Positions 8,885-18,352 are shown, counted from the first letter of the stretch. The stretch is DNA of 64,000 bases from Microbacterium sp. AK031 (GCF_024807145.1 NZ_JANUCA010000001.1:620001-684000); one strand, 5' to 3'. Notes: generated by a model from the sequence alone, not told the origin. Numbers and translations: made by a program.

Positions 8885-9460
8885 CTAGAAGTCGACCAGG
8901 ATGAGACGCCGCCTGGTGTCTGCGACCTTCGCCCAGCCGTCGCCGAACTCGTACGTCATGCCGAAGCCTTCTTCGTCGACAGCGATGGCGAAGTCGGGAT
9001 TCTCGGTGATGTACACGTGCCCGTCGGTATCTGCACGCTGCCACCCCTCAGCGAAGAGCTTCTGCTGCGCGGCGCTCGATGTCGCCTGATCGATCGGCGC
9101 CCATCCGAAGACCTGCACGTGATCGGATGCGACGGAGAAATCGCCCCAGACGCACTGGATGCCGCCCTCGATCACGTCGGCGCCGAGACGGAACTCCTTC
9201 TCCTGGTGGGTCCAACCATGCTCGCTCAGCGCCGCGACAGTGCTGGGCGCGATGATCGTCTCGCAGGTAGGCGCGGCTCCGGCAGTCTTCTCCGGCTCTG
9301 GCGTCGCGGTCGGCGTGGGCGTCGGCTCAGGTGACGGGGCCGTCGTCTTGGTGGGTTTCGGCGTCGGAGTCGTTTCCGGCTCAGCTGCGGCGGAGCACGC
9401 CGACAGCGTCAGTGCGATCATCACGGCTGCGAGCGCGGTGGAAGAGATACGGCGGATCAT
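8885..9460 (-). CDS. Secreted lipoprotein of unknown function
   Basis: 191 residues. The signal peptide starts MIRRISS, has a hydrophobic core and ends in the lipobox LSAC with Cys22, so it is predicted to be lipid-anchored outside the membrane. Residues 28-55 form a Thr/Pro/Glu-rich linker (repeats of TP and EP), followed by a small domain with two cysteines (TCETI and IQCVWG) that could form a disulfide. I do not recognise the domain. ATG at 9460 is chosen because the signal peptide begins there. It lies 14 nt downstream of the hisN stop on the same strand. Confidence 0.8.
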   Translation of the reverse strand: MIRRISSTALAAVMIALTLSACSAAAEPETTPTPKPTKTTAPSPEPTPTPTATPEPEKTAGAAPTCETIIAPSTVAALSEHGWTHQEKEFRLGADVIEGGIQCVWGDFSVASDHVQVFGWAPIDQATSSAAQQKLFAEGWQRADTDGHVYITENPDFAIAVDEEGFGMTYEFGDGWAKVADTRRRLILVDF

Positions 9461-9473
9461 CGCTGCTTTCGGG

Positions 9474-10283
9474 TCAGGGATTCTGGGTCGCGTGAGCGAG
9501 TTCGAGGAACGCGTCGTGCAGCAGCCCGTTGGTGGCCAGGGTCGAACGGGCTGCGATCGTGTCGACGCCGTCGAACGAGGTGAATGTCCCGCCGGCTTCG
9601 CGCACGATCGGCACCGCGGCGGCGATGTCGTATTCCTTGACGTCGAACTCCGCGACCATCTCGAGACGTCCCTCTGCGAGCAGCATGTACGAATACACGT
9701 CACCGAGGGCGCGGTCCCGCCACACGCGATCTGCGATGCGCAGCAGTGCGGGGAGATGCCCGGCATCCGCCCACTGTGTGATGCTCTGGAAGCTCACGGC
9801 CGCGTCATCCAGCGACGCCACCGCCGAAGTCTCAAGGCGCCTGGGGTCGGCATCCGTCGCCGTCCATGCGCCGGTGCCGGTCGATGCCCACCAGCGCCGG
9901 CCCAGTGCCGGCATGCTGACGACGCCGACATGGGGTGTTCCTTCGACGGCGAGTGAGATCATCGTGCCCCACAGCGGCACACCGCGCATGAAGTTCGCTG
10001 TGCCGTCGATCGGGTCGATGATCCACTGACGATGGCTTTCGCCTTCGGTTCCGAATTCCTCGCCGAGGATGCCGTCGCCGGGGCGTTCTTCGGCGAGAAG
10101 AGCGCGGATGGCGCGCTCCGTCGCGAGATCGGCGTCGGTCACATGGGAGCGATCGGCTTTCGTCGAGATCCTCAGATCGCTCGCGTCGAAGCGGGGAAGG
10201 GACTGTGCGTCGGCGACGTCTGCCAGCCGAAGGGCGAGGGTGAGATCGCTCGCGAAATCAGCGGCTGCGGGGGAGTCGGTCAC
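9474..10283 (-). CDS. hisN: Histidinol-phosphatase of the inositol monophosphatase family
   Basis: Mg-dependent phosphatase, 269 residues. The two metal-binding signatures are WIIDPIDGTANFMRG and EYDIAAAVPIVREAGG, with GEEFGTEG upstream. In actinobacteria this IMPase subgroup commonly dephosphorylates histidinol-phosphate for histidine synthesis. Inositol-phosphate or other sugar-phosphate activity cannot be excluded from sequence, and no his operon is nearby. The GTG start at 10283 has TATCCT 6 nt upstream. Confidence 0.82.
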   Translation of the reverse strand: MTDSPAAADFASDLTLALRLADVADAQSLPRFDASDLRISTKADRSHVTDADLATERAIRALLAEERPGDGILGEEFGTEGESHRQWIIDPIDGTANFMRGVPLWGTMISLAVEGTPHVGVVSMPALGRRWWASTGTGAWTATDADPRRLETSAVASLDDAAVSFQSITQWADAGHLPALLRIADRVWRDRALGDVYSYMLLAEGRLEMVAEFDVKEYDIAAAVPIVREAGGTFTSFDGVDTIAARSTLATNGLLHDAFLELAHATQNP

Positions 10284-10289
10284 ACTCTC

Positions 10290-10295
10290 AGGATA
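10290..10295 (-). promoter_or_regulatory. -10 hexamer (TATCCT) of a probable leaderless hisN mRNA
   Basis: TATCCT on the minus strand, 6 nt before the GTG at 10283. Confidence 0.45.
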
Positions 10296-10386
10296 GTCGC
10301 CGTCGTGCGCGGACGACTGCCGCCTCGATTTCGCATGACGCTGTGAAACTGGTAGTGTAATTCCTCGGCCGGGGAAACCGGGCCAC

Positions 10387-10459
10387 GCACCTCTAGCTCA
10401 ATCGGCAGAGCAATTGACTCTTAATCAATGGGTTCAGGGTTCAAGTCCCTGGGGGTGCA
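10387..10459 (+). tRNA. tRNA-Lys (anticodon CTT)
   Basis: 73-nt cloverleaf. Acceptor stem GCACCTC pairs with GGGGTGC, the anticodon loop CTCTTAA carries anticodon CTT, and the T-arm is CAGGG TTCAAGT CCCTG with discriminator A. CCA is not encoded. A strong hairpin follows. Confidence 0.96.
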
Positions 10460-10465
10460 CGGATC

Positions 10466-10500
10466 AGCCTCGTAGACTCTCGCCAGTCTTCGAGGCTTTT
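10466..10500 (+). terminator. Rho-independent terminator of tRNA-Lys
   Basis: AGCCTCG (10466-10472) pairs with CGAGGCT (10491-10497), with an inner stem AGACT/AGTCT, followed by TTTT. Confidence 0.85.
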
Positions 10501-10542
10501 CTGCTTTGAGCCCAGAATTCGATGGCCTGATCGTCCATTCAC

Positions 10543-11382
10543 TCAGGTCTTCAGCCCGGTCATCGCCGCACTTCGCTCCCAGAGTTCATGAGCCAGATCA
10601 TCCCTCGTGCTCTGCGGGTTCACCCGAGCTGCGACGGAGCGCTTCTCGTAGTAGAGCCCAGGCACCCACGCCTGACCGGGAGTCGTCTCGGAGAGCCAGA
10701 CGAGCTGATCGGCGCCGGATGCGGGCGTACCGAGGAACCTGCGCGCGAAGGTGTTCGTGTAGAGGAAGCCCATCGCCCTGTTGCTCGTGCCGGCGGCGAA
10801 CGCAGAAGCGATCACACCGGGGTGAAACGCTGCAGCGTTCACGCCGTGAGGGTTGAGGCGGTTGTGCAGCTCGCGGGTGAAGAGGATATTCCCCAGTTTC
10901 GCCGCGCCGTAAGCCCTCATCGGCGTGTACTGTCGCCGACTGTTGAGATCGGCCATGTCGATACTGCCGAACAGGCGGGCGGCGACGCTTGCTGTCTGGA
11001 TGACTGTGGCGCGGCTGGCGATCAGGACGTCTTGCAGCAGATTCGTGAGGAGGAACGGGGCCAGGTGGTTCACCTGGAACGTCTGCTCGAACCCGTCGAC
11101 GGTTTCGGCTCTGGCGCCGAACATGCCTCCCGCATTGTTCGCGAGAACGTCGATCCGGGGATGCTTCGCAGCGAGTGCCGCAGCGAGCTCGCGTACGTCA
11201 TCGAGCCGGGAGTAGTCGGCGACCAGATGATCTGCCTTCAGGTCCGCGGCTATCGCACGCGTCTTCGCCGGCGAGCGCCCGACCACGACCACCTCATGTC
11301 CATCGGCGTGCAGACGGCGCGCAGCTGCCGCGCCGATCCCGTCACTGGCGCCTGTGATCACCACGGTTCTTCGGTCGCGCAA
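10543..11382 (-). CDS. Short-chain dehydrogenase/reductase (retinol-dehydrogenase-like)
   Basis: 279-residue classical SDR. The cofactor loop is TGASDGIG, with LANNAGG, a VNHLAPFLLTNLL helix, and the YGAAKLGNILF active site (YxxxK). An Arg after the second strand (GRSPAKTRA) suggests NADP. The catalytic Ser is in QTASVAA. The start appears to be TTG at 11382, preceded by GAAGGAG at a good distance. The substrate is unknown. It lies downstream of ybaK on the same strand with a 32-nt gap. Confidence 0.88.
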   Translation of the reverse strand: MRDRRTVVITGASDGIGAAAARRLHADGHEVVVVGRSPAKTRAIAADLKADHLVADYSRLDDVRELAAALAAKHPRIDVLANNAGGMFGARAETVDGFEQTFQVNHLAPFLLTNLLQDVLIASRATVIQTASVAARLFGSIDMADLNSRRQYTPMRAYGAAKLGNILFTRELHNRLNPHGVNAAAFHPGVIASAFAAGTSNRAMGFLYTNTFARRFLGTPASGADQLVWLSETTPGQAWVPGLYYEKRSVAARVNPQSTRDDLAHELWERSAAMTGLKT

Positions 11383-11414
11383 CTCTTCTCCTTCAGCCTC
11401 CCGCGCAGTCGCGA

Positions 11415-11897
11415 TCAGTTCGCGACGGCGATGACCTCACCGCCGGTGAGCGTGCGAAGAGTGTCGAATGTCAACGGCATCACCGTGTGCGGGTGACCGG
11501 CGGCCGCCCAGATCTCGTCGTACGCGGCGAGGGCCTCGTCTAGGTATGTCGTCAGTGGCGCAGGATGGCCGACGGGTGCCACTCCGCCGATCGCCTGGCC
11601 GGTGGCCTCCCGAACGACGGATGCCGGCGCCATGGCCACTTCTTGGGCGCCGATGCTCGCGCGGAGTACATCGAAGTCGACCCGGTGGCCGCCGCTGGTC
11701 ATCACCAGGACGGCCGCTCCATCGGCGACGAGCACCAGGCTGTTGGCGATCGCTGCGACGTCGCAGCCGATCGCGGCGGCTGCTGCAGCGGCGGTGCGCG
11801 CGGAGTCGGGGAGCACTGTGATCTCGGTATTCACTCCGGCGGCCTCAAGATGCTGCATGACGATGATGCTGCGCGCGGGAAGGGACGTCTCGGTCAT
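11415..11897 (-). CDS. YbaK/EbsC-family prolyl-tRNA editing domain protein
   Basis: 160-residue free-standing editing domain that probably hydrolyses misacylated tRNA such as Cys-tRNA(Pro) or Ala-tRNA(Pro). It shows the family ANSLVLVADGAAVLVMTSGGHRVD core and the GGVAPVGHP loop (motif AIGGVAPVG). ATG at 11897 has TAGCGT 6 nt upstream and no ribosome binding site. It is followed by an SDR gene on the same strand. Confidence 0.87.
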   Translation of the reverse strand: MTETSLPARSIIVMQHLEAAGVNTEITVLPDSARTAAAAAAAIGCDVAAIANSLVLVADGAAVLVMTSGGHRVDFDVLRASIGAQEVAMAPASVVREATGQAIGGVAPVGHPAPLTTYLDEALAAYDEIWAAAGHPHTVMPLTFDTLRTLTGGEVIAVAN

Positions 11898-11903
11898 GGC
11901 CCC

Positions 11904-11909
11904 ACGCTA
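11904..11909 (-). promoter_or_regulatory. -10 hexamer (TAGCGT) of a probable leaderless ybaK mRNA
   Basis: TAGCGT on the minus strand, 6 nt before the ATG at 11897. Confidence 0.45.
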
Positions 11910-11941
11910 CCGAACCAGCGCAGCGTCGAGTCGAACGCGTC

Positions 11942-12721
11942 TCAGCGCCGCGCGCTCGCGATGCGCGACGAGAGCTGATGGGCGTGGGCCAGCAGAGTGC
12001 GTCCGAGATGTGCGATCCGATCGGGGCCGAACCGGAACTCCACGCCCGTCAGGCTCAGCGCCCACTCGGGGCGTCCTGCGCGATCGAAGGCCGCGGCGCC
12101 CATTCCCCAGCTCCCCTCGACGATGAGCCCTGGATTGATCGCGTAGCCGCGCTCCTTGGTGTCAGCGAGTCTGGTGCGAAGCGGCTTCACGTCATGCGTG
12201 CGGCCCCAGCGCTCACTGAGCTCAGGATGCCGTTCGAAGTAGGCATCCACATCGTGGTCAGGAAGGAACGCCAGAATCGCGAGGCCGGCGCTCGCGACAC
12301 CGAGTGGGAACCGTACGCCCTCGCTGAGCACGAAGGAGCGGATCGGGAACGAGCCCTCCTCGCGCACCAGGCACACGGTCTCATCCGCCCGGCGCACCGA
12401 TAGGAACGCGCTCTCCTCGGTCTTCACGGCGAGCGAACGCACGATATCGCGCGCGAGCGCGGTGATGTCATAGCGGGCCGCAGCGACGGATCCCATGAGG
12501 AACAGCTCCGGTCCCGGCATCCATCTCGCCGTCTCCTCATCGCGGTCGACGAGCCCCTCTGCCCGCAGCGCGCTCAGGAGCCGGTGCGCAGTCGAACGGG
12601 AGAGATCGGCAGACTGCGCCAGCTCGTGCAGGTTCGCCCCGGATTCACCGCTCGCCGTCACAAGACGCAAAAGGCTGGCGGCGCGAGCAACGGCCTGCGC
12701 GCCGGGGACGGTTCGAGACAT
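11942..12721 (-). CDS. IclR-family transcriptional regulator
   Basis: 259 residues: an N-terminal winged helix (about residues 8-65; LHELAQSADLSRSTAHRLLSAL) and the IclR effector domain (about 80-255) with the conserved SEGVRFPLGVASAGLAILAF-like loop and the RGYAINPG motif. It diverges from the CoA-transferase/thiolase operon across 110 bp, so it most likely controls that operon and itself. ATG at 12721 overlaps an imperfect inverted repeat, GTTCAC-AAT-GTGGAC, suggesting autoregulation. Confidence 0.92.
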   Translation of the reverse strand: MSRTVPGAQAVARAASLLRLVTASGESGANLHELAQSADLSRSTAHRLLSALRAEGLVDRDEETARWMPGPELFLMGSVAAARYDITALARDIVRSLAVKTEESAFLSVRRADETVCLVREEGSFPIRSFVLSEGVRFPLGVASAGLAILAFLPDHDVDAYFERHPELSERWGRTHDVKPLRTRLADTKERGYAINPGLIVEGSWGMGAAAFDRAGRPEWALSLTGVEFRFGPDRIAHLGRTLLAHAHQLSSRIASARR

Positions 12722-12736
12722 GTTCACAATGTGGAC
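12722..12736. promoter_or_regulatory. Possible IclR operator
   Basis: GTTCAC AAT GTGGAC is a 6-3-6 inverted repeat with one mismatch. It abuts the IclR start codon and lies in the divergent promoter region. Confidence 0.4.
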
Positions 12737-12831
12737 GCTACCGAGACAAACGACCACATCGCAAGATCCTGCTTCGATTTCGCTCTCGGCAGGCGGATGC
12801 TGGAAGAAGACCTCACACGAAGGAGTGATGC

Positions 12832-13635
12832 GTGATCGACAAGCAATGGGCGTCGGCTGAGGAAGCCGTCGCAGACATCCCTGACGGCGCATCCCTTGCA
12901 GTCGGGGGTTTCGGGCTGTCCGGAAACCCGATCGCCCTTATCGAGGCGCTGCTCGCACAGGGGACTACCGACCTCAGTATCGTGAGCAACAACTGCGGCG
13001 TCGATGACTGGGGACTCGGGGTCCTGCTGAACGCGCAGCGCATACGTAAAATGACGTCGTCGTACGTCGGTGAGAACAAGGAGTTCGAGCGCCAGTTCCT
13101 CTCCGGTGAACTCGAGCTCGAGCTCACGCCTCAGGGAACGCTCGCCGAGAAGCTGAGAGCCGGCGGGTCGGGTGTCGCCGCATTCTTCACCCAGACAGGG
13201 GTCGGCACGCAGGTCGCCGAAGGAGGGCTTCCGCGCCGCTACAACGCCGACGGATCCATCGCCGTGGCGTCGCCTGTCAAAGAGGTGCGCACATTCGATG
13301 TGAACGGCACGCCCAAGGAGTTCGTGCTCGAGGAGGCCATCACCACGGACTTCGCCCTCGTGCATGCGATGGCGGGGGACCGGCATGGCAACCTCGTTTT
13401 CAACAAGGCCGCACGCAACTTCAACCCGCTCGCGGCCATGGCGGGACGAGTGTGCATCGCGCAGGTCGAGCAGCTCCTCGAACCCGGTGAGATCGAGCCG
13501 GATCGTGTGCACCTGCCCGGTGTCTTCGTACACCGCATCGTCGAGGTGGGTACAGACATCGAGAAGCGCATCGAGCGCCGCACCGTCTCCCAGAGCGCCG
13601 TCACCGATACCGTCACCGGACAGGAAGGATCCTGA
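12832..13635 (+). CDS. scoA: 3-oxoacid CoA-transferase subunit A
   Basis: Alpha subunit of a family I CoA-transferase that moves CoA from succinyl-CoA to a 3-oxoacid such as acetoacetate. The glycine-rich [10 protein letters not shown] motif is near residue 22 and the [12 protein letters not shown] region is mid-protein. 267 residues is slightly long, because of a C-terminal tail. The GTG start has AGGAG at 12821-12825. The B subunit starts 2 nt after its stop. A PcaI role in 3-oxoadipate breakdown is the alternative, but the third gene looks like an acetoacetyl-CoA thiolase. Confidence 0.88.
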   Translation: MIDKQWASAEEAVADIPDGASLAVGGFGLSGNPIALIEALLAQGTTDLSIVSNNCGVDDWGLGVLLNAQRIRKMTSSYVGENKEFERQFLSGELELELTPQGTLAEKLRAGGSGVAAFFTQTGVGTQVAEGGLPRRYNADGSIAVASPVKEVRTFDVNGTPKEFVLEEAITTDFALVHAMAGDRHGNLVFNKAARNFNPLAAMAGRVCIAQVEQLLEPGEIEPDRVHLPGVFVHRIVEVGTDIEKRIERRTVSQSAVTDTVTGQEGS

Positions 13636-13636
13636 C

Positions 13637-14290
13637 ATGGCACTCACCCGCGAGCAGATGGCCGCCCGCGCCGCAGCCGAGCTCACAGACGGCTCGTACG
13701 TGAATCTCGGCATCGGCCTGCCCACTCTCGTTCCGAACTATGTGCCCGACGGCGTCACGCTCGTGCTGCAGTCGGAGAACGGCATCCTCGGAGTCGGTCC
13801 GTATCCGACCGAGGAGAACGTGGACCCCGACCTCATCAACGCGGGCAAGGAGACGGTCACGACGCTTCCAGGAACCGCGTTCTTCGACTCGGCCACGAGC
13901 TTCGGCATGATCCGTGCCGGCAAGATCGACGCCGCGATCCTCGGCGCCATGCAGGTGTCGGCCACGGGGGACCTCGCGAACTGGATGATCCCAGGCAAGA
14001 TGGTCAAAGGCCCGGGCGGCGCGATGGATCTCGTCCACGGAGCCGGCCGCCTCATCATCCTGATGGAGCATGTCGCCAAGGACGGCTCGGCGAAGATCGT
14101 CAACGAGTGCTCCCTCCCTCTGACAGGCAGGGGAGTGGCTCACCGGATCATCACCGACCTCGCGGTGATCGATGTCACTGACGAGGGGCTCGTGCTGGTG
14201 GAGACCGCACCCGGCGTGAGCGCGCAGCAGGTCATCGATGCCACCGAACCCCCGCTGGTCATCTCGGACGAATTCAAGGAGCAGTCATGA
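13637..14290 (+). CDS. scoB: 3-oxoacid CoA-transferase subunit B
   Basis: Beta subunit, 217 residues. The catalytic glutamate is Glu47 in [10 protein letters not shown], which forms the glutamyl-CoA thioester; [15 protein letters not shown] is the family N-terminus. ATG 13637 has GGAAGGAT upstream. It overlaps the thiolase start by 4 nt (ATGA), so the three proteins are made from one coupled mRNA. Confidence 0.9.
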   Translation: MALTREQMAARAAAELTDGSYVNLGIGLPTLVPNYVPDGVTLVLQSENGILGVGPYPTEENVDPDLINAGKETVTTLPGTAFFDSATSFGMIRAGKIDAAILGAMQVSATGDLANWMIPGKMVKGPGGAMDLVHGAGRLIILMEHVAKDGSAKIVNECSLPLTGRGVAHRIITDLAVIDVTDEGLVLVETAPGVSAQQVIDATEPPLVISDEFKEQS

Positions 14291-15465
14291 CCGATATCGT
14301 CATCGTCGCGGCGGCACGGACGCCGCAGGGAAGGCTGAAGGGACAGCTGGCCCCGTTCACCGCACCGCAGCTCGGTGCGTTCGCGATCAAGGGCGCACTG
14401 GCGCAGGCAGCGATCGACCCTTCTGCGATCGACGCAGTGATCGTCGGTCAGGTGCTCGCGGCCGGATCCGGTCAGAACGCCGCCCGTCAGGCCGCCATCG
14501 GCGCCGGCATCGGGTGGGACGTTCCAGCGCACTCGGTCAACAAGGTCTGCCTGTCCGGGCTGACGGCCATCATCGATGCCGCGCGCATGATCCGCACCGG
14601 CGACGCCACGACCGTGGTTGCCGCAGGCATGGAGTCGATGACGCGTGCACCGCACCTGCTCATCGGCTCACGCGACGGCTGGACCTACGGCAGCGTGGAG
14701 GTGCTCGACCACATGGCCTTCGATGGCCTCACCGACGCCTACGACCAGGAGAGCATGGGCGCGTCGACCGAACGTCACAACGAACGCTATGAGCTCACGC
14801 GCGAGGCGCAGGATGCCGTCGCTGCTGCCTCCCACCAGCGTGCGGCCGCGGCCACAGACGCCGGAGGGTTCGACGCGGAGATCGTGCACGTCGAGGTGCC
14901 GCAGCGCAAGGGCGAGCCACTGCTCGTCACGAAGGACGAGGGCATTCGCCCTGAGACCACGACCGAGACCCTCGGGAAGCTGCGAGCGGCATTCGCCGAT
15001 GGCGGTTCGATCACCGCGGGCAACTCGTCCCAGATCTCGGACGGCGCTTCAGCGGTCGTCGTGACGACGCGCGAGAACGCGGAGGCGCACGGGTGGCCGG
15101 TACTCGTGACGGTCGGAGCCAACGGCCAGACCGCCGGACCGGACAACTCGCTGCAGGCGCAGCCCGCGCGCGCGATCGAACGCGCACTCGACAAGCAGGG
15201 CATCACGGCCGCCGATCTCGACCTCGTGGAGATCAATGAGGCGTTCGGTGCTGTGGTGGCACGCTCCACGTCGGAGCTCGGCATCTCGCACGACATCGTC
15301 AACGTGCACGGCGGCGGGATCGCCATCGGGCATCCGATCGGCGCGTCGGGCAACCGCCTGGTCGTGCACGTGGCTCACGAACTCGTGCGTCGTGGGGGCG
15401 GCACGGCAGCGGTCGGCCTGTGCGGTGGTGGCGGACAGGGCGAAGCGCTGATCCTCACGCGCTGA
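14287..15465 (+). CDS. Acetyl-CoA C-acetyltransferase (acetoacetyl-CoA thiolase)
   Basis: 392-residue thiolase. The nucleophile is Cys88 ([10 protein letters not shown]), the catalytic His about 349 ([10 protein letters not shown]) and the second Cys about 379 (GLCGGGGQG). It lacks the DTTIGWRFVNP segment I associate with the 3-oxoadipyl-CoA thiolase PcaF, so splitting acetoacetyl-CoA into two acetyl-CoA is the better call. With the CoA-transferase it forms a ketone-body/acetoacetate route ending in acetyl-CoA. Confidence 0.9.
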   Translation: MTDIVIVAAARTPQGRLKGQLAPFTAPQLGAFAIKGALAQAAIDPSAIDAVIVGQVLAAGSGQNAARQAAIGAGIGWDVPAHSVNKVCLSGLTAIIDAARMIRTGDATTVVAAGMESMTRAPHLLIGSRDGWTYGSVEVLDHMAFDGLTDAYDQESMGASTERHNERYELTREAQDAVAAASHQRAAAATDAGGFDAEIVHVEVPQRKGEPLLVTKDEGIRPETTTETLGKLRAAFADGGSITAGNSSQISDGASAVVVTTRENAEAHGWPVLVTVGANGQTAGPDNSLQAQPARAIERALDKQGITAADLDLVEINEAFGAVVARSTSELGISHDIVNVHGGGIAIGHPIGASGNRLVVHVAHELVRRGGGTAAVGLCGGGGQGEALILTR

Positions 15466-15479
15466 TCGTGTCGATCAGC
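15461..15479. terminator. Bidirectional hairpin between convergent genes
   Basis: GCTGATC GTGTC GATCAGC: a perfect 7-bp stem that contains the stop codons of both the thiolase gene and the small membrane protein gene. Confidence 0.6.
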
Positions 15480-15771
15480 GGCGCTCCTTTGCATGACCCT
15501 GCGCGTCGGCTAGTGCCTTCTGCGACCGGAACTGCAACCGCTGAGCCTTCTTAGCCTTCTTGACCGACTGGGGTGAATCGGCGTCGACGAGATCGCCGCG
15601 CCTCTCACGTCGCATGTCGATCACAGCGCCGATCGCGAGCGCAAGGGTGATTCCCCAGCTCACCCAGGAGAGCGCGGCGCGCCAGGTGAGAGGTTCTTCG
15701 CGGGTGCCGCGCAGCAGTGACACTCCTGCAGAGATCGCTGCGATGAGTCCTGTGCTGAAGAGGTAGCGCAT
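15475..15771 (-). CDS. Small two-helix membrane protein, unknown function
   Basis: 98 residues with two predicted membrane spans (about 3-20 and 33-50), then a long basic C-terminal tail rich in Lys, Arg and Gln (VKKAKKAQRLQ). It matches no family I recognise. ATG at 15771 has TAGCGT 6 nt upstream. It is convergent with the thiolase gene. Confidence 0.65.
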   Translation of the reverse strand: MRYLFSTGLIAAISAGVSLLRGTREEPLTWRAALSWVSWGITLALAIGAVIDMRRERRGDLVDADSPQSVKKAKKAQRLQFRSQKALADAQGHAKERR

Positions 15772-15777
15772 ACTCTC

Positions 15778-15783
15778 ACGCTA
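15778..15783 (-). promoter_or_regulatory. -10 hexamer (TAGCGT) of a probable leaderless mRNA
   Basis: TAGCGT on the minus strand, 6 nt before the ATG at 15771. Confidence 0.45.
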
Positions 15784-15945
15784 CCTGGTCGAACGCATCG
15801 GCTCCGGAGGCTGGAATCGCTCAGCTGCGATCGGTACGATGACAGCGGCGTGCCCGCACGCCCGAAGCTGTGTATCTACCGGCCGTCGGCACCCCGGCGG
15901 ACAACGGCGGCACCGGATCCCCGCGTCCTCGGACGCGCGAGAGTC

Positions 15946-16855
15946 ATGACCCAGACACACGCATCCACCTCGCCGAACCTGCTCCGTGAGGCCGGTCTCG
16001 CCTATTTCATCGTCGCGTTCGTCGCGCGTCTCCCCTTCGCGATGATGGTCGTCGCTCGTCATGTACGGCGATGCCGCTGATCTCTTCGTTCTCGTCGCGG
16101 CGTTCGGGATCGGCGCGACCGCCCCGCAGGTCGCTCCGATGTCACGTTCGCGGCTCGTCACGATCATCTCCGAGCGGATGCCGGAACACGTGCGCGCTCG
16201 CACCCTCTCCGCAACCATGGCCTACGAGTCCGCCGCAGACGAGACCGTGTTCGTGTTCGGCCCGTTCATCGTCGGAGTGCTCGCATCCTTGATCGCCCCG
16301 TGGGCACCGCTGGTCATCGCGGCAGCGCTCACCGTCGTATTCGTCGGCGCCTTCGCTCTGCACCCCAGCGGGCGGCATGTCTCCCACCACCGGGATGCAC
16401 GAGGGCGCGCGCCGTCGAGAGCGGTGGAACTGTTGCGGCCCGATCTGCTCGTCGTGGTGCTCGGCATCCTTGGCATCGGGATCTTCTTCGGCACGATGCT
16501 CACCTCGCTGACCTCGTTCATGGCAGACCGCGGCGTGGCGGAACAGGCGGGGCTGCTCTACGGAGTCATGGGGGTCGGGTCGGCGATCATGGGCATCGGT
16601 ATCGGGCCGACCCTCGTGACGCAGTTCAGCCTCGGCGCGGCGCGCAGCCCCCTCGGAAGAACCGCGACCGTGATGACGATGCTGGGCTCCGGCGTGATCG
16701 TCGGGCAGGCCCTAGGGGCAACCGCAGCGGGTGAGATCGCCGAGTCGATCGGCACATCAGCGGCGTTGTTGCTGCCGATGGCGGCCGCGGCGACCGCCTT
16801 CGTCGCCGGCGTCCTGAACGGGTACCTCGGCCACAGGCGGCCGCGCAGTCGATAG
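15946..16855 (+). pseudogene. MFS transporter pseudogene (internal deletion and frameshift)
   Basis: An intact N-terminus (MTQTHASTSPNLLREAGLAYF, then VARLPFAMMVV) runs from ATG 15946 to about 16055, then goes out of frame and stops near 16080. The rest continues in another frame from about 16061, starting at GIGATAPQVAPMSRSRL and carrying several membrane spans to 16855. Intact MFS proteins of this type have about 400 residues; here about 300 remain, and roughly helices 2-3 with the loop between them are absent. The likely event is a deletion of about 250 bp plus loss of frame. A sequencing error alone cannot explain the missing helices. Confidence 0.75.
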
Positions 16856-16889
16856 CCTGGGGGAAACGACCGTCGACATGAGGAGTCCC

Positions 16890-18302
16890 ATGACCACCGC
16901 TGATTTCGTCGTCGTCGCGAACCGGCTTCCTGTGGACCGTGTGGTGAGTGCCGACGGCGAGGAGACCTGGAGAACGTCACCCGGTGGCCTGGTGGCGGCG
17001 CTCGAGCCCGTCATGAAGCAGGTCGATGGCGCATGGGTCGGGTGGGCCGGTCAGGCGGATCTCGAACTCGAACCCTTCACAGCGAACGACATCCGGCTGA
17101 TCCCGATCGCGCTGAGCGCTCAGGAGGTCGCGGAGTACTACGAAGGTTTCGCCAACGACACGATCTGGCCGCTCTATCACGACGTCATCGCGCCGCCACA
17201 GTTCCATCGTGAGTGGTGGGACGCCTACGTCGCGGTGAACCGACGCTTCGCAGAGGCCGCGGCAGCCGTAGCGGCGGAGAACGGCACGGTGTGGGTGCAC
17301 GACTATCAGCTGCAGCTCGTGCCCGAGATGGTGCGGGCGCTGCGGCCTGATGTCACCATCGGGTACTTTCACCACATCCCCTTCCCGATGCACGGTCTGT
17401 ATGCCCAGCTTCCGTGGCGCGATCAGGTGCTGCGCGGACTGCTCGGCGCCGATGTCGTCGGCTTCCAGCGTGCGCAGGACGCCACGTACTTCCTCGCCGC
17501 GGTGCGGCGACGGCTCAGGTACGACGTCAAGGCGACGACAGTCGCAGTGCCGGGGGAGAACGGCGATCGCACCGTCATCGCCAAGGCCTTTCCGATCTCG
17601 ATCGACACCTCTCCGTATCTCGAGCTCGCGGCACGGCCTGACGTGCAGGCCCGCGCACTCGAGATCCGGGAGAGCCTGGGGAATCCGAAGCGCATTCTGC
17701 TCGGTGTGGACCGCCTCGACTACACCAAGGGCATCCGCCACCGGATCAAGGCCTATGGCGAGCTTCTCGCAGCCGGGAGGCTGAAGGTCGAGGACGTCAT
17801 CCTCATCCAGGTCGCGAGCCCGAGCCGAGAGCGTGTCGATGCGTACATCACGCTCCGTGACGAGATCGAACTCGCCGTGGGCCGGATCAACGGCGACACG
17901 GACACCATGGAGCACACGGCGATCCGCTACCTGCACCAGGGATACCCCCGCGAGGAGATGGTTGCCCTCTACCTCGCGGCCGATGTGATGCTGGTCACAG
18001 CGCTCCGGGACGGCATGAACCTCGTCGCCAAGGAGTACGTCGCATCTCGGACGGACAATCGCGGCGTCCTCGTGCTGAGCGAGTTCACCGGTGCGGCAGA
18101 TGAGCTGCGACAGGCCGTGCGCGTGAACCCGCACGACATCGAGGACCTGAAGGACGCCATCATCACGGCCGTCGAGATGCCCCCGGGCGAGCAGGGCAAG
18201 CGGATGCGCTCTCTGCGGCGCCGAGTGCTCGAGCACGATGTGATCGCCTGGTCATCGGCGTTCTTGGAAGCGCTGTCCGCAGCTCGCGCCTCGCGGCCAT
18301 GA
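16890..18302 (+). CDS. otsA: Trehalose-6-phosphate synthase
   Basis: GT20 retaining glycosyltransferase that joins UDP- or ADP-glucose to glucose-6-phosphate. Family motifs in order: VVVANRLPVDR, WVGWAGQ, VWVHDYQLQLVPEMVR, GYFHHIPFP, GVDRLDYTKGI and TALRDGMNLVAKEYVA. About 470 residues. ATG 16890 is preferred because AGGAG at 16881-16885 serves it; the ATG at 16878 sits inside that site's leader. otsB follows 50 nt later, giving the full OtsAB trehalose route for stress protection. Confidence 0.97.
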   Translation: MTTADFVVVANRLPVDRVVSADGEETWRTSPGGLVAALEPVMKQVDGAWVGWAGQADLELEPFTANDIRLIPIALSAQEVAEYYEGFANDTIWPLYHDVIAPPQFHREWWDAYVAVNRRFAEAAAAVAAENGTVWVHDYQLQLVPEMVRALRPDVTIGYFHHIPFPMHGLYAQLPWRDQVLRGLLGADVVGFQRAQDATYFLAAVRRRLRYDVKATTVAVPGENGDRTVIAKAFPISIDTSPYLELAARPDVQARALEIRESLGNPKRILLGVDRLDYTKGIRHRIKAYGELLAAGRLKVEDVILIQVASPSRERVDAYITLRDEIELAVGRINGDTDTMEHTAIRYLHQGYPREEMVALYLAADVMLVTALRDGMNLVAKEYVASRTDNRGVLVLSEFTGAADELRQAVRVNPHDIEDLKDAIITAVEMPPGEQGKRMRSLRRRVLEHDVIAWSSAFLEALSAARASRP

Positions 18303-18352
18303 GACGCTGATCCCGACCTGCACCGACCCGACCGCTCAGACGAGGAGACCCT

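Noticed and set aside
9305..9400. Possible tandem repeat in the lipoprotein gene
   Set aside because: The TP/EP repetition is an ordinary low-complexity linker behind a lipobox, not a repeat array of interest.
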